Assembly (NCBI RefSeq): GCF_014839805.1
Contig: NC_051118.1
Span: forward strand, 7,432,391 to 7,496,390
DNA from: Manduca sexta
Lineage: Eukaryota; Arthropoda; Insecta; Lepidoptera; Sphingidae
Direction of reading: 5' to 3'
DNA: 64,000 nt
Positions within the stretch are counted from its first letter, which is position 1; each line of letters opens with the position of its first letter. Below, in pieces: positions 48,344 through 60,295 of this stretch. The position numbers and the translations under genes were made by a program. A model generated the notes under the pieces. That model was not told where the DNA came from, did no database searches, and worked only from the letters and a program-made list of their open reading frames with translations.

Positions 48344-48555
48344 ACTAGTTTTGCTCGCGGCTTCTCCCGCGGGAAGCAGTTTTCCGGTTTAAAAGTCCCG
48401 CTATATTTTTCTCAGGATAGAAAGTAGCCTATAACCTTCTCAGGGTCTTAAACTATCTTCATACCAAATTTAATAAAAATCCGTTTGTACATTTTGAGAA
48501 AATCTATAACATACAGAGAAACATAAAAGTAACTTTGTTTTATAATATTATGTAT
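48344..48555 (-). mobile_element. H-family Helitron-like tail starting ACTAG
   Basis: ACTAG at 48344-48348, then GCTCGCGGCTTCTCCCGCGG (the hairpin region), GAAAGTAGCCTATAACCTTC and AACTATCTTCATACCAAATT. Confidence 0.6.
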
Positions 48556-48727
48556 AGGTATAGGTAAGCGTAATTTCCATTGTTTACATTACTTTTATTG
48601 TAAAAATATAAATATGATTTCATGGAACCCAATAATTATATTTCGATAATGTAATGAACCTCATTTCGTATCGCTGTGTTTTCCCATCGTATAAATTATT
48701 TGTAATCATTAGTTAGTAAATGGAAAA

Positions 48728-48921
48728 AATAAACCTATTCCTTATCAATTAAAGTATAGTTTCGCACGTAAACAAAAATTATGTTTAACCCATAAAGTAA
48801 ATAATTTGTAGTTTTAAATTAAAAATTAATCTTATTCCTTATCGATTAAAGTATAGTTTCGCACGAAAAATAAAATTCGGCTTGACCGTTGAACTTAAGT
48901 AGATCCAGTAAGTAAATAATT
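48728..48921. repeat. two-copy tandem repeat, 97-bp period
   Basis: TATTCCTTATC(A/G)ATTAAAGT starts at 48736 and 48833. Both copies include AGTTTCGCACG and end near AGTAAATAATTTGTA. Confidence 0.8.
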
Positions 48922-49177
48922 TGTATGTAAACAGATGTATTAGTGTGAGTTATATTACCTTCTTATCAAATGACATTTGTGAAATTTCTTATTTAGGTTC
49001 TTATAATATTTCCTTATTTTCGAAATAGGCAAAATCTTTGAGAAATATATTTATTAGTTAAGATATCTTTGACGGTATTATCATTCTCATTGCTTCAATC
49101 TCAGTCAAAAATGTAAACTGCCGTGGTCTTAGGAGCGAGTTCCAAGCCCGATAATGAAAAAAGAAACTAAAGTACAC

Positions 49178-49335
49178 TTTGAAATAAAACTATTGGAAGA
49201 CTGCAGCCTTCATGGTCACATGGGGTTGGACGTACGAAACGTCGGGAGGAAATTATAATATACCAAACCGCGAGAAATTCCGTAAAATAGTTTTATTTAA
49301 ACGTCTAACATTCGTGTAAACATAAGAAATACTTT
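49178..49335 (-). repeat. F-family dispersed repeat with a short inverted piece at its edge
   Basis: GAAACGTCGGGAGGAAATTA through CTAACATTCGTGTAAACATA is the minus copy. TGCAGCCTTCATGGTCAC at 49201 is in the opposite (+) sense. Confidence 0.65.
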
Positions 49336-49814
49336 AAAGTACATTTTATTTAGTAGATATTTAATTTGTATTCTTATATAGCTTAAAAAATCAACTCAAC
49401 TCTGATATCCGGGGACACAAACTATATGTGAACCATGTAGTTACACCTCTGCCTACCCTTATTATATTTATTTATTGAACACTTTGTACATAATATAATC
49501 TTAATGCTAAGAGCATAAGTGCAATATTAACATATCTTTATCATTTTTAATTCAATAGCATAATACAAAGCATATCAAACTCCGGAACTCACAATCAACA
49601 TCTCACGAGGCCACCAAGCCATTACACGATTTATTGTTATTATTTAATAGTAAATGAATCAAGTCACGCGTTGGTTATACGACAATTATTTAGATTAACG
49701 ATGTTTGTGCAAACTAATACATACTAATGTTAATTAACGTTATGATGTATTTAGCGTTGATAAATGTATTAGCTGGCACGTGCTTCGTTTAAACAACTTG
49801 TTAATCCATACTAT

Positions 49815-50206
49815 ACTAATATGTAAACATGCAGAGTTTGTTTGAATGCGCTAAACTCGGGAAATGCTGAACCGATTTTGATTTTTTTTCACTAATACGA
49901 AGCTACGTTTCTCCTGAGTGATATTGGCTATTTTTTATCTTGGGAATATATTTATGCCGGAATAACTATTACGCGGGTATGCATGTTTACCATGAGATTA
50001 GATGAGCTGCAGACCAAAGCTAAACAAAGTCCCCGCCGCATCTGTCTATCCGTTTAAACGTGATAAACTCAAAAACTATCCAACGGATTTCGATGATATT
50101 TGGTATGAAGATAGTTTGAGACCCTGGGAAAGATATAGGCTACTTTCTATCCCGGGAAAATGTATATGAAAATTCTCACGCGAGTGAAGCCGCGAGCAAT
50201 AGTTAG
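49815..50206 (+). mobile_element. two consecutive H-family Helitron/RTE-like tails
   Basis: The first copy (to about 50000) has GAACCGATTTTGATT and ATACGAAGCTACG. The second has CAAAGTCCCCGCCGCATCTG, TTTGAGACCCTGGGAAAG, CTATCCCGGGAAAATG and GCCGCGAGCAATAGTTAGT. Confidence 0.6.
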
Positions 50207-50214
50207 TGCTTAAC

Positions 50215-50331
50215 ACATCACGCAATTATCTCCGAAGGGGTATGCATAGAAGCAACCAAGGTACTCACTTATCACCAAGTGTGTTCCGTCCCATGATGTG
50301 ATAGGGGGCGAGCCCAACACCATACTGGCCT
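50215..50331 (-). mobile_element. A-family SINE fragment (3' part)
   Basis: CTCCGAAGGGGTATGCATAG, GTGTTCCGTCCCATGATGTG and ATAGGGGGCGAGCCCA. The promoter-box end is missing. Confidence 0.75.
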
Positions 50332-50904
50332 TTTTACTTATCGTTACTTAATAGGTACACTTTCCAAAGTTCGCGCAACTTTTAGAATGCAAAGCTATCC
50401 ATCATAACGCGTATAGTAATCGGAGCAGGGTGTGTAGGGGATATGCCTCGCCCACACCGGTAACTGATAGCCGGTTTAATGACGGCTTAACGTTTGGCAA
50501 TCTTTTAGCGGGTTAAGTGAATTTGATCGGGTTGATTATTGATGTGGGTTTGATTCTTGGATCACTCGGGACATAATTGAAAAGTAATTAGGTTATAGTA
50601 AGTGGTAACGTTTTTGAAAAATTTGGTATCAAAGTACTATCGTTCATATAGGTCCGTATGATTAGTCAGACTTTATACATCCATATTTTGTCCTTATCTT
50701 TAAAGAGGAGAAGAAAAAGGACACCGAAAGAAAAAACCTTGTTATATGTATTTAAGAATGTAACTCACACAAAAGTCCATTGTGTTTGTATAAAGCCTTT
50801 GCTAGGCTAACAAACGTAGTGTCAAAAAAAAAAGGAAGACTTTACTTCTTTAGCCATTACTCATAAGAATGCTTCATATTTAATGTATTTACCGTTCGTT
50901 CCAG

Positions 50905-51075
50905 CCGCGCGAAAGAGGTCGTATGCGTTTCCACATGCTGCAGAACGTTCAGATGGCCCTCGACTTCCTCCGCTACAAGAAGATCAAGTTGGTGAACATA
51001 CGCGCCGAGGACATTGTCGACGGGAACCCTAAGCTGACACTCGGCCTTATATGGACCATCATTCTGCACTTCCAG
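50905..51075 (+). CDS. shot: shot coding exon 4, CH1 C-terminal half (actin-binding signature 2)
   Basis: This 171-base exon, phase 0-0, encodes 57 residues starting [20 protein letters not shown] and ending TIILHFQ. It contains the second actinin-type actin-binding signature, [20 protein letters not shown] followed by IWTIILHFQ, which closes the CH1 fold. The acceptor is CCGTTCGTTCCAG ending at 50904, and the donor is GTTAGT at 51076. In flies the next residues begin ISD and open the linker to CH2; I searched the rest of the window by eye and did not find that exon, so it probably lies past base 64000. Residues 110-166 of the predicted protein come from this exon. The open frame into the intron (to 51198) is not coding. 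Confidence 0.96.
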
Positions 51076-52272
51076 GTTAGTGGCTGTTTGGTTTTCGTTC
51101 CTTTGTCGAGATGTTTTTTTTTTATTACAGGATTATCAATGCATTCGAAATTTAAAATGTTTTGGTTTCGTAGGATTATTCATCGATTCGAAATTTAAAA
51201 ATAGTTTTCGTCTATATGGGAATACGAACGCGTTCGAAATTTAAAGTATTTTTACTAAAGATCATGAGCGTATTTAAAATTTTCTAAAGTTTAGGAACGT
51301 TAAACTGTTGCAACAGTGAAAGCATTCGATGTTTTTGATACCATTCGAATAAATCGAATAATTTAAGTGCAAACGAAAGTGTTGGAAATATTTGTAGGTA
51401 TTTAAATAATCGTTAATGAGGTAATCGTTGTCGAACGTTTTTTCCAAGGTGATCTCATTACGATATCGACGCGATATTTGTTTTATTCCAACATAATTCG
51501 AAGTATACTGTATAAATATTTGCGAAAACAAAACGCAATCTTCATTATCCTATACTATGCTGTCTAAAAAAATCTATTGTACATAAATTGGTCTGTATTC
51601 CGGATTCCGCGGACCTTGGCCCGTATAAGTGGACATAATTTCGTTTGTAATCCAATTATAGATGGCATGGCGCAACTCCACGCGGTCACGACTCCGTGAC
51701 GGGCACGATACAGATCTCTCTAGTGTTTGAGCGTTATTCTAGACTTTCGATTTTTAAATTATGAATTTGGCTGTAATGGGTGTTCGAGGAATATGCTATT
51801 ATTTTTGGCGGTTTTTTTATTTTGAATTTTGTTAAAAGTAATATCATATTTAGTTTACCAAATACATAGTATCGTTTACTTATCGTTGAATATAATTCTT
51901 TATTAGTTAATTATTAATGCATATTTGTATTAGACTAGAAATATATCATGGGACAGATATGTACACAACTAGTACTAAAGCCTCTTAAATAAAAAAAAAT
52001 GACATACATAGGTATTACTTATAAAAGAACCTAAATATTTTACCACTACATTCATGTCTAAATATTACCCAAAAGGACCGTAATCCAAACAGCCTTGTAG
52101 ACCAATGAAAGCAAACATTCAGCCTCTGTATTAGAATTCCGCGGGGTGTCTAGAACGCGTCTAGAATCACGAGTGGTGTTTGGCGCCATGCCCCATGGAC
52201 ACAGTTTTATACTTCGCATGGAATATTAGACGTTGTTGGCGACGGGGTATGGTTGGAATTTGGTAGATTCGA

Positions 52273-52286
52273 GGGGGGGGGGGGGG
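52273..52286 (+). repeat. poly-G run of 14
   Basis: An uninterrupted G14 follows GATTCGA in intron 4. The length is likely to vary and to be error-prone in assembly. Confidence 0.9.
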
Positions 52287-52983
52287 TCATTAAAATGTAA
52301 TCTTAACATTAAAAAAATATTTTGTGTATAAGCTGTTCCTCTGACTAAGAGTTGAAGTCGTGTGGCTTTCTATGTATGTAAATTTTTTCGGCTTTGCAGT
52401 CCGTTGTACTGCGTAAGAGAGAAGGCTTGTGCCTAGCAGTTGGGCATTGTATTTCTGATTGATATTTATTCAACAATTATCTTACTTTTGCTAAGCCATC
52501 ATATTATTAAGTAATTTAAAATGACTTTACGTAATAACAAATAGTATTCAGATCAAGGATAAAACGCGCAAAAATTAAAACCGCATTAGAATTGCAAAAT
52601 CCATTGAAATTATTTTGATTCCTACGAATTCTTGCGATCGCTAATGTATTTCCCACACATGTCGGTACTAATCACCTTCTAAAGTATTGGAAAAATAATT
52701 ACCTCACCGCCGTTGTCCGGTGTTAACTCATCTGTGTAAATGCGGTGAGTATTTACTTTGAAACGCGATATTTCGCGTTATGTTGTCATAAATGTTGTTA
52801 CAGACTTAGATGTGAGGATTAAAATTATTCAATTAAAAATACAACATTTTTTATATTATGTAATTATTTAAATGCGTGCATTTTTAATATTTTATTTTTA
52901 TTAAAAAATTATACTATAGAAAAGGTAATTATAATTAAACAATTTCATTTTGCGAATTTATTAAATATTTTTTATATGTTTGA

Positions 52984-53505
52984 ACGTTAAGAACAGATAT
53001 ATTCCAAAACCGGATAATCCAAAAACGAAGAGTCAATAATCATAATCCAGCGAGGTATTTGCCCAAAGTTCAGTTTCACATCTATAAAACATGTTTTAAA
53101 GTGTTTGCCAAACATGAAATTAAGATCATTCAAACATTGATGTTTGGTGGACACACAGCTGTGATCAAGCATGGCGAACACATACTTACCGGATTAAATG
53201 ACAGAATGTGTCGTGGAAGCGAATTCTGGCACGATTCAATATTTAGCCAATATGCCATGGAAACACCCTGTAGCTTTCCTTTGAAGGATTTCGAGACGAA
53301 ATATTTTAATTCAATATGGTTCCAAGGTAGGAGCCGTCACCTAAATTGCCTACACCAGATAAACACGCCAAAAATCCCAAACATTTGGGCGAAATATGGA
53401 GGTTTCCCCGGACACCTCGGAAAAAATATTTTTTGCAACAAAAATAAAAACAATGCTATAATTTTTATTCATTTATACATGCGGGTTATTAAAATGAATT
53501 TTTAA
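52984..53505 (+). other. unidentified open frame, 173 codons, in shot intron 4
   Basis: This is the longest open stretch in the window without recognised identity. It is open from just after a TGA at 52981-52983 to a TAA ending at 53505, with no ATG until residue 48 or later. The composition looks protein-like in its first two thirds (VQFHIYKTCFKVFAKHEIK, GGHTAVIKHGEHILTGLNDR, CRGSEFWHDSIFSQYAMETP), then becomes Asn/Lys-rich and AT-driven. It has no start signal, no upstream acceptor I trust, and no motif I recognise. It could be a fragment of a transposon ORF or a retroposed gene piece. A minus-strand frame over 52987-53181 is its shadow. Confidence 0.2.
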
Positions 53506-55425
53506 ATAAGATTTATTTAATTTTATCGGTTTACTATATAAAAAAGTGAATTTCCCCTAACAACAAAACGGGTTACACTCGGCCACTTTTTAGAAGCCCC
53601 TGCCGGACGGTCCCCGGACGCCCTTCAAACTAGGACAAATCTGGGGAATTCAGGACGGATCGCAGCCCTATTCGAAGGTATATAATATAAAATTGATCAA
53701 ACCCTTTAACTACGTAGAGGCCCTAGTGCCACCCTTAGCCAAGCTTTACATATCCAATTTCTTGTTTGATGGTAATTTTCGCGAACATCAAAATATTACC
53801 TATGTTCACTTATCAACATTCTGGACTATGATACTTACATTTATAAGGGCTTTGTAACTTCACTGCTAAGTTAAATAAATTGGCTTTTAAACTAGGAAAT
53901 TTGAATACATTCGAAATGAGAACTTGTTTATTAAGTTCTTAAGTTCATTTTTGAATGCACTCGAAATGAGTTCATTTTGGCATTATTTGCTAAAGGCTAG
54001 CTAATAAAATAAGCATGTCGTGTGAGGTCGTATGTAGCCTGTATCAGACGAGTACACGCCGTGACATACTATTTGTGCATTCTGAACGTTATGCGTTACA
54101 TAATAAAGTTGTAGCGACATGAAGGTTTTAAATTGGCAGGGCAAAGCTTCTCTTTTGTAGTAGTAGTGGAGTATGTAGGCAGGAGTCGATTCTTTGTTTG
54201 GGTATTTTAGATTTAATAAATAATAATATGAATCAGTTACGTCATGTTATTTAGAAATTGACTACTCATTTTTTTCAAAATAATTTGTTTTGTTTTTACT
54301 ACCGAAGGTGCGAAGGGTTAACAGCCGAATGATCACGAAGCGGGCTCCGAGTCTTCAAGAGTTCAACATCTGTTAAATGGTTTCGCTTCGTTCGTTCGTT
54401 CGATCATTCGCGTAGTGCTGAAAAATTATACGATATTTAAATTTTTCATATCTATAAATAAAAGAAGAATGGATTGATAGCTATTGGATAATTGTTTCAC
54501 ATAATAGAACGGAAATATGAACTAAAACTAAATTTGTTACACTATACATATCTGCCTACGCCTTAGGGCTACAGATTATTTATACAAACGCACAAAAAAA
54601 ATATTCGACTATGACTACACCCTGCTAATTTTTAAAGGTGTTAATGAATCGATGACGATGTTTATGCTATGCGAAAAATAAATGACGCATTTTTGTTGCC
54701 TACATTTAATGTTTGAGATTTTTTGTAACTTCTCAACCTTGGTACGGCCTTAGCAATGATTAATACATTTGTGGCCGATGTGGTTTACGCATGTTTAGCC
54801 CTGATGGATATTAAAAAAGGTTTTTATTAATAAGTAAATAGAATATATTTTTAATTGACAAGGAAAATGTATGTTTGTAAGTCCGTTTAGGTAGTGTATG
54901 GGTAGTTCGAAATTTAAAAAACAAATCACTGAGTAATACTGGCATTAATTTTATTTTATAGTTTTAATTGTATTATCCGAAATCTCGTAGGTCATGACTC
55001 TAAAGATATTCCAAGTATGAACTTCAAGACAAATTTACGACCGTTTTTAAACTCAAAAACATCGCCTGTCTCTTAAAATGATAACAGACAAGGGAACGGA
55101 ACCACAGGAAAAAGCTAGTGAATTATATGTCAATCATACGTAATCAACATAACAGAGCGCCTAAATACACATTTATGTTATTTAAATACATAACTTGAAA
55201 CATGTTTTTTATGGCATTTGATATGAAGGCTGTACAAAATATTATTTTTTATCAAATCCTGTTTAGAATTATGTCAGCATTGATGTTATGTCATTCATCT
55301 AATCAATAACACTGATTGTATGTTTATTTATTGGATAGGTTAAGCCGTTTTAGATTTGTAATTACGAATAACCAAGGATAGTTCGTATATATGGTTAATA
55401 GATCAGATCTGCAAAAAAAAACAGT

Positions 55426-55490
55426 CGGATAGCCTTGTTGGGTGTGGAACGGACTACCGAGATGAATATCCGCAGGTTCAAAATCCAAGT
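55426..55490 (+). mobile_element. B-family SINE head fragment
   Basis: CGGATAGCCTTGTTGGGTGT and CCGCAGGTTCAAAATCCAAG hold both promoter boxes; the body is absent. Confidence 0.7.
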
Positions 55491-56439
55491 AACTCGATAA
55501 TAAAGGATAACTTTGGCAGTAACAAAAAATAAAATTGTAAAATATACACCATATTAAAATTCCGATTAATTAGAATTGTGAGTTCGTAGATTCGCGGGTG
55601 GGTATTGCGTCGTTAACTGTTACTGTATTCTATTTAGCCTCATAAAAGAGAACTTATATCAGTGAAATATTTTTAAAAATAACAATTCATAATTTTCATT
55701 AATAATGTAGGGATATGCACCAGAAGCCGCGGCTAAATGTAAGTGAAAATATCCAAACCACTGCAACGTTAAAACTTATTACATCAGGACGAGCCTTTAA
55801 AAGTCAGCAACAACTTTATAAAGACCAACCGAACCTAAAATGTCAAACCTATTGCATAAACCGATCATAGTCTATCCATCTTTGTCGCACTCGGTGTGCA
55901 ATTATCATCCTTGTCGTCCATCCCTCTCGCACTTAAGAAGCGCGTCGAAGCAGCGTGAAGTTTTTAAAAATCGAAAGTGTACGAATGTTTTCGGCCAGCA
56001 ATGGTATGAAAGTGCATAATTTATATCGAGTGCATTTTTCCATTTCTAAGAACGCTTTGTAGTGGAGGTTTAATTTGATAATTATAGGGGATTGCGTTTT
56101 TTTTTAAATAGTAACTATATTTTTTTTATTATATTACGATTTGTGAACTATTTTTTTAATTGTAATATAGTATTTTACGTTTATATTGAAATGAAATTCA
56201 ATTTAATTTATTATTTAGTTACTTGATTTATATGTCAAAATGTATAAGACATATTTCTGGTTTAAAAATGAAAAGAAATTATAAGTTAGCAGCTCCGGTT
56301 ATATTCAGTTCACGGCTAGTTCAATTCTCGTTCATATTATTGAGATTAAATGTAAGCTCAATTCTTTGTATTGGGATTAAGAAACCGACATTCTCAGTAG
56401 ACCTAGGGTCGTGACACGATCTTTAGCAGAGCTCGAGAA

Positions 56440-56712
56440 TAGGGTTGTCAATCAAATCTTTAAGAAAAATATAATATTTATTTCCATTCATAATTGTGTT
56501 ATTAAAAAGTGGTACTTTGGGTGGTACGTCTCTAGTATTTTGGAAGCTTAATAGTCTTAAAACGTTAATATTTAGTTCCAATCCCTGAAAGACCTTAACG
56601 AGAATGAAGATGCTAACGATATTCAAAAATAGAACGCTGTTCGGTTTTCAAATTTGTTTTATAATTTTCCCTCTGACAATATTATTTGTTTTTCTAAAAA
56701 GTGACAACCCTA
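56440..56712. mobile_element. 273-bp hAT-like MITE with 8-bp target duplication
   Basis: TAGGGTTGTCA at the left and TGACAACCCTA at the right are perfect 11-bp inverted ends. CTCGAGAA (56432-56439) and CTCGAGAG (56713-56720) are the 8-bp duplication with one change. Confidence 0.82.
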
Positions 56713-57262
56713 CTCGAGAGTCACCACGTGATCACACCAGCATGAATCACCGGTGATGCAACTCGTTCGTTGAGCGTACGATAATCACATTTCACTTTCG
56801 CTTTGTAATATAAAAATGTACTAGATTTTTTTAGTGCCCTTAATATTTTCTTTAGTTTTAAAATGGGTAGATATAAAATATTCTTACGTAAGTTCCAAAA
56901 GAAGATTTTGTTATGAAATAATAAATACAGCATTTGCAAGCAGCCAAGAACTGTGAATAAAAAATGGTACGGAAGGTCCCGAAGCTTCTGTGTCCAGAAA
57001 TAATAATTTTAGTAGCACTGAATATTCAGTTGACAATGTGTAGCTATTGACTTTCGTATAAAGATTGTTTTCTTACTTTGATTTGGCAAAATTATTGTCT
57101 GACAACGATGAAGACGTCATCTAAAATTGAATTAATTGTAGTAGACTTCTTAGATAGTAGATTTCGCTACTTTTGGGCTCTTAAATTCACTAAACTCTAT
57201 CGTTTGCTAAAAATACTGTTCCGATTCCACATTGGAGGTGAATGCCGCTCTAAGAATATTAT

Positions 57263-57428
57263 AGTCAGCCTACAAAGTAGCTGAACAATTTCAAAACACG
57301 TTCTTCTTCTGAATTAAAAGCAGCTCTTTGAAATTAATTTTACTAAAGAAAACGATTGTTACACGAACACAAAAGTGTAAACGCGATTTGGAATTTTCAA
57401 TGTGTTCAGCTACTTTTTTTAGCTGACT
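57263..57428. mobile_element. 166-bp MITE with about 24-bp inverted ends
   Basis: AGTCAGCCTACAAAGTAGCT then GAAC at the left matches, with a few changes, the inverse of GTTCAGCTACTTTTTTTAGC then TGACT at the right. Confidence 0.72.
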
Positions 57429-57561
57429 GTACTCACCACAAACAAGAATAAAGTCATGATCGGTGCTAAAAATCTGCAGTATACTCTGCGAGCATAAAAC
57501 CTCTCGTATTTTCTGCTAGCCTGGTACTACGTCAGGATCATGAGACCGCGACGTGTATTCA

Positions 57562-57829
57562 ACCGATCACAATAATAAAATAATAATATCAGCCCTGTAT
57601 TATATACTGTCCCACTGTTGGACACGACACAGCTACGAAATTCCTACAGAGAATTTCTCAGGTATGCAGGTTTCCTTACGATGTTTTCCTTCACCGTTAA
57701 AGCGAGTAATACTTCACAAAGAATACACACATGATTTTTATAAAAGTCAGAGGTGTGTGCGCTTGGGATTTGAACCTGCGGACATTCGTCTCGGCAAAAC
57801 CAACTAGGCTATCGCCGACCGATCACAAT
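57562..57829 (-). mobile_element. B-family SINE, internally deleted, 12-bp target-site duplication
   Basis: The tail TAATAATATCAGCCCTGTAT and the head CTAGGCTATCGCCG are present, but the middle (GGCCTTAGTCC region) is deleted. ACCGATCACAAT flanks it at 57562-57573 and 57818-57829. Confidence 0.88.
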
Positions 57830-57972
57830 GATACGTTTTATACGCAAAGTATTATTAACTTGGCAGCTATCATGTTGACACACTTCTACAGGATATGAGG
57901 CGCTTGGATAGGATGTTTATACTTATGTATGTGATTTGCATTAAATATTGTTACGAATATAAATTAAATATT

Positions 57973-58077
57973 GCAGGCAGTTGCTGGATGCAGGACGCTT
58001 AGAGAGTACCGTCTGGTAATCTTTAGGAGAGGGCTATGTTCAGCAGTGGACTTAATATGGCCGATGATGATGATGAT
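57973..58077 (+). mobile_element. RTE-type 3' tail fragment
   Basis: CAGTTGCTGGATGCAGGACG, GGGCTATGTTCAGCAGTGGA and GCCGATGATGATGATGAT correspond to the RTE end at 23.9 kb, with a stop in the reading frame. Confidence 0.65.
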
Positions 58078-58258
58078 CTTTACTGGTGGTAAGCGAGTGG
58101 GGTCCAGATAGTATTAACAGGCGAGATGGTTGTCCCTAGTTGTTACAATTATGCCGGCCTGTTGACGGCAGATATACATTAGTAAACTGCATTAACATCA
58201 CGTACAAGATGCTTCATCATCATCAGCCACATAAAGTCCACTGCTAAACTCCTCTAGA

Positions 58259-58565
58259 GATTTTTTTTATTTCTTTAAATGTCGAGACGAGCTTGTCGTT
58301 CGCCTGATGGTAAGCGATACGACCGCCCATAAACAGTAGACACACCATCCAACACCTTGAATTACAAAGTATTGTATGGTATTCCACTGCGCTCGCCATC
58401 CTGAGACATGAGATGTTAATTCTTTTTACGTCCAGTAGTTACACTGACTATAATGTCCTTCAAACCGGAACACAACAGTGAATACACACTGCTTGGCGGC
58501 AGAAAGAGACATTGCGGTGGTATCTACCCAGGCGGACTCTCACATATGAGAAACCTACCACCACT
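58259..58565. repeat. D/E-family dispersed repeat, longest copy
   Basis: GACGAGCTTGTCGTTCGCCT through ATCCTGAGACATGAGATG (D part) continues into GCTTGGCGGCAGAAAGAGAC and CTCACATATGAGAAACCTAC (E part), which shows that the fragments seen separately at 26.2 and 9.2 kb belong together. Confidence 0.7.
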
Positions 58566-58644
58566 TCCAGCGACCTGCATCCAGTTGTACCTGCGATGCA
58601 AGAAGCTCGTGTTATCCGTAATCAAACCTGCTATATGTTGCATC

Positions 58645-58875
58645 CCTCTCAGTAGTAGAGGAGGCCCGTGCTCAGCAGTGGGCAAGTATATAATACAGGG
58701 CTGATATTATTATTATATATACCTGAGAAGTTCTCTATAGGAATTTAGAAGGTGTGTGAAGTCTACCAATCCGCACTAGGCCAGCGTGGTGGACTAAGGC
58801 CTAATCCCTCTCAGTAGTAGAGGAGGCCCGAGCTCAGCAGTGGGCAAGTATATAATACAGGGCTGATATTATTAT
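58645..58875 (+). mobile_element. dimer of 5'-truncated B-family SINE with perfect 13-bp target-site duplication
   Basis: Two successive 3' ends (AATACAGGGCTGATATTATT twice) lie head to tail. The second unit begins at ACCTGAGAAGTTCTCTATAG. TATATGTTGCATC stands at 58632-58644 and 58876-58888. Confidence 0.9.
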
Positions 58876-59969
58876 TATATGTTGCATCACGCCGACTGTC
58901 TCTCCTTATACAGAGACGTTATAATAACCGATATGTTTATTCATTCGCCCCGTATCTCGTAGTCGGAACTTTATGCAACTGTTAGGTGGGTGGTGCATTG
59001 CGAACTGTTTGCTAATTTATATTTATATCGTTTTTCATTTACATTGTAAAAATGGTATCATAAATTAGAAAACACAATTATGCACGGTACCACATTTACA
59101 TATTCTTAGAAATTTTCCTTTTTTTTACAAAAAAAGAAATAGAATCATGTGATGGATATTATTAAATATGTAGAAATAATATGACATAGAACGTTGTAAT
59201 AGTAAGCCAGTGATATAGCTGTGAAAAAGTGCCCACTGATGGACGTGTCAACTAGGTATTCTATAATATTAAATTGATTGTATATTTAATATCTTGATTT
59301 AGTGGAATTATCTAGAGCATGGGCAACAATTAGGTCCAGTGTGGCGCCGCGCTGTTGTACTAAATCGAAATTCTCGTCAGAGATAAAATCACAGAAATAC
59401 AGAAAAAAAATCAATAGTATTGTCACGTGATAACAATTCATAAACGTAATGTAAAATGAGTTTTCAAATTAACGGCATAGTAAAATTTTAAATAAAAACG
59501 GTATTTATCGCTTTTATGTCCAAAACCATGTCATGAGCGAAATATTGTCATTGCATCATATTGTTTGATATACAGCTCAAGATATGTTTCCGTATTTATC
59601 TCCCGCATTAAGACGTTCACCTTATCACCTATATTATGTACTTATTTATATGTTTGTAGTTTTGTTTACGTCATATCGCGTGTGTAACATTGTAAGCTTT
59701 ATATCTGCATCACGTACAGACACAATAAAATATTGAACATATTGTTCGAACGTATCCTTATAAAGAAAAATTATTACTTTATTGAAACCGAATCGTTGAG
59801 GTGTTATGTCATGGTATTGTTTTGCAACTGTTGTTGAAATTGGCTGTATATTGCAGTATTTACTAGAAAGAGAATACATTTATTCTTTGTTTTTTAACTT
59901 TCATTTCAGCTGTATTGCATTGTTAATTTTTCACTAATTGAACCTACATTATACCTCAGTGATATAGAC

Positions 59970-60295
59970 TAGTGGCGAAAGGTGATTTTTTTCTAAACGT
60001 AGCCCGAGAAAAAGAAATTGCCTTACCTATCATATCGCGGCTAATTTAACAGAAAACAAAAACTAAGACAAACGCAAATAAACCTAAAAGAGAAGCCGTT
60101 AGACATCGGGTTGTGTGGACGCTTCGTCACTGTGAGCTAGTATGAAGCAAAATATTGCACCGTTTCCAAGTGCAAGACATAGTCCTATTTACCTTTAATG
60201 TTTTTTTTCCCTATTTCCTACCGGCTTAGGAATCGGTCCCCTATTTCCCTTTCCTACCGGCTTAGGAATCGGTTTGTATGGACGCTTCGCCACTG
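59970..60295. mobile_element. composite CAGTGGCGAA-type MITE
   Basis: Left end AGTGGCGAAAGG; an internal right-type end CTTCGTCACTG at 60132; an outer right end CTTCGCCACTG at 60295. The TACCGGCTTAGGAATCGGT unit is duplicated between 60219 and 60274. Confidence 0.6.

Larger units (their letters stand above)
47846..50904 (+). other. shot: shot intron 3 (about 3.1 kb)
   Basis: The intron runs from the GTGAGT donor to the TTCGTTCCAG acceptor. It holds a MITE (47902-48042), an F-family fragment, a Helitron-like tail, a two-copy 97-bp repeat, another F copy, further RTE/Helitron-like sequence and an A-family SINE fragment. The part just before exon 4 (50.34-50.88 kb) shows nothing I can name. Confidence 0.85.

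Noticed and set aside
51076..51198. Extension of shot exon 4 past its donor
   Set aside because: The residues after LHFQ lose all family similarity and GTTAGT is a good donor at exactly that point.
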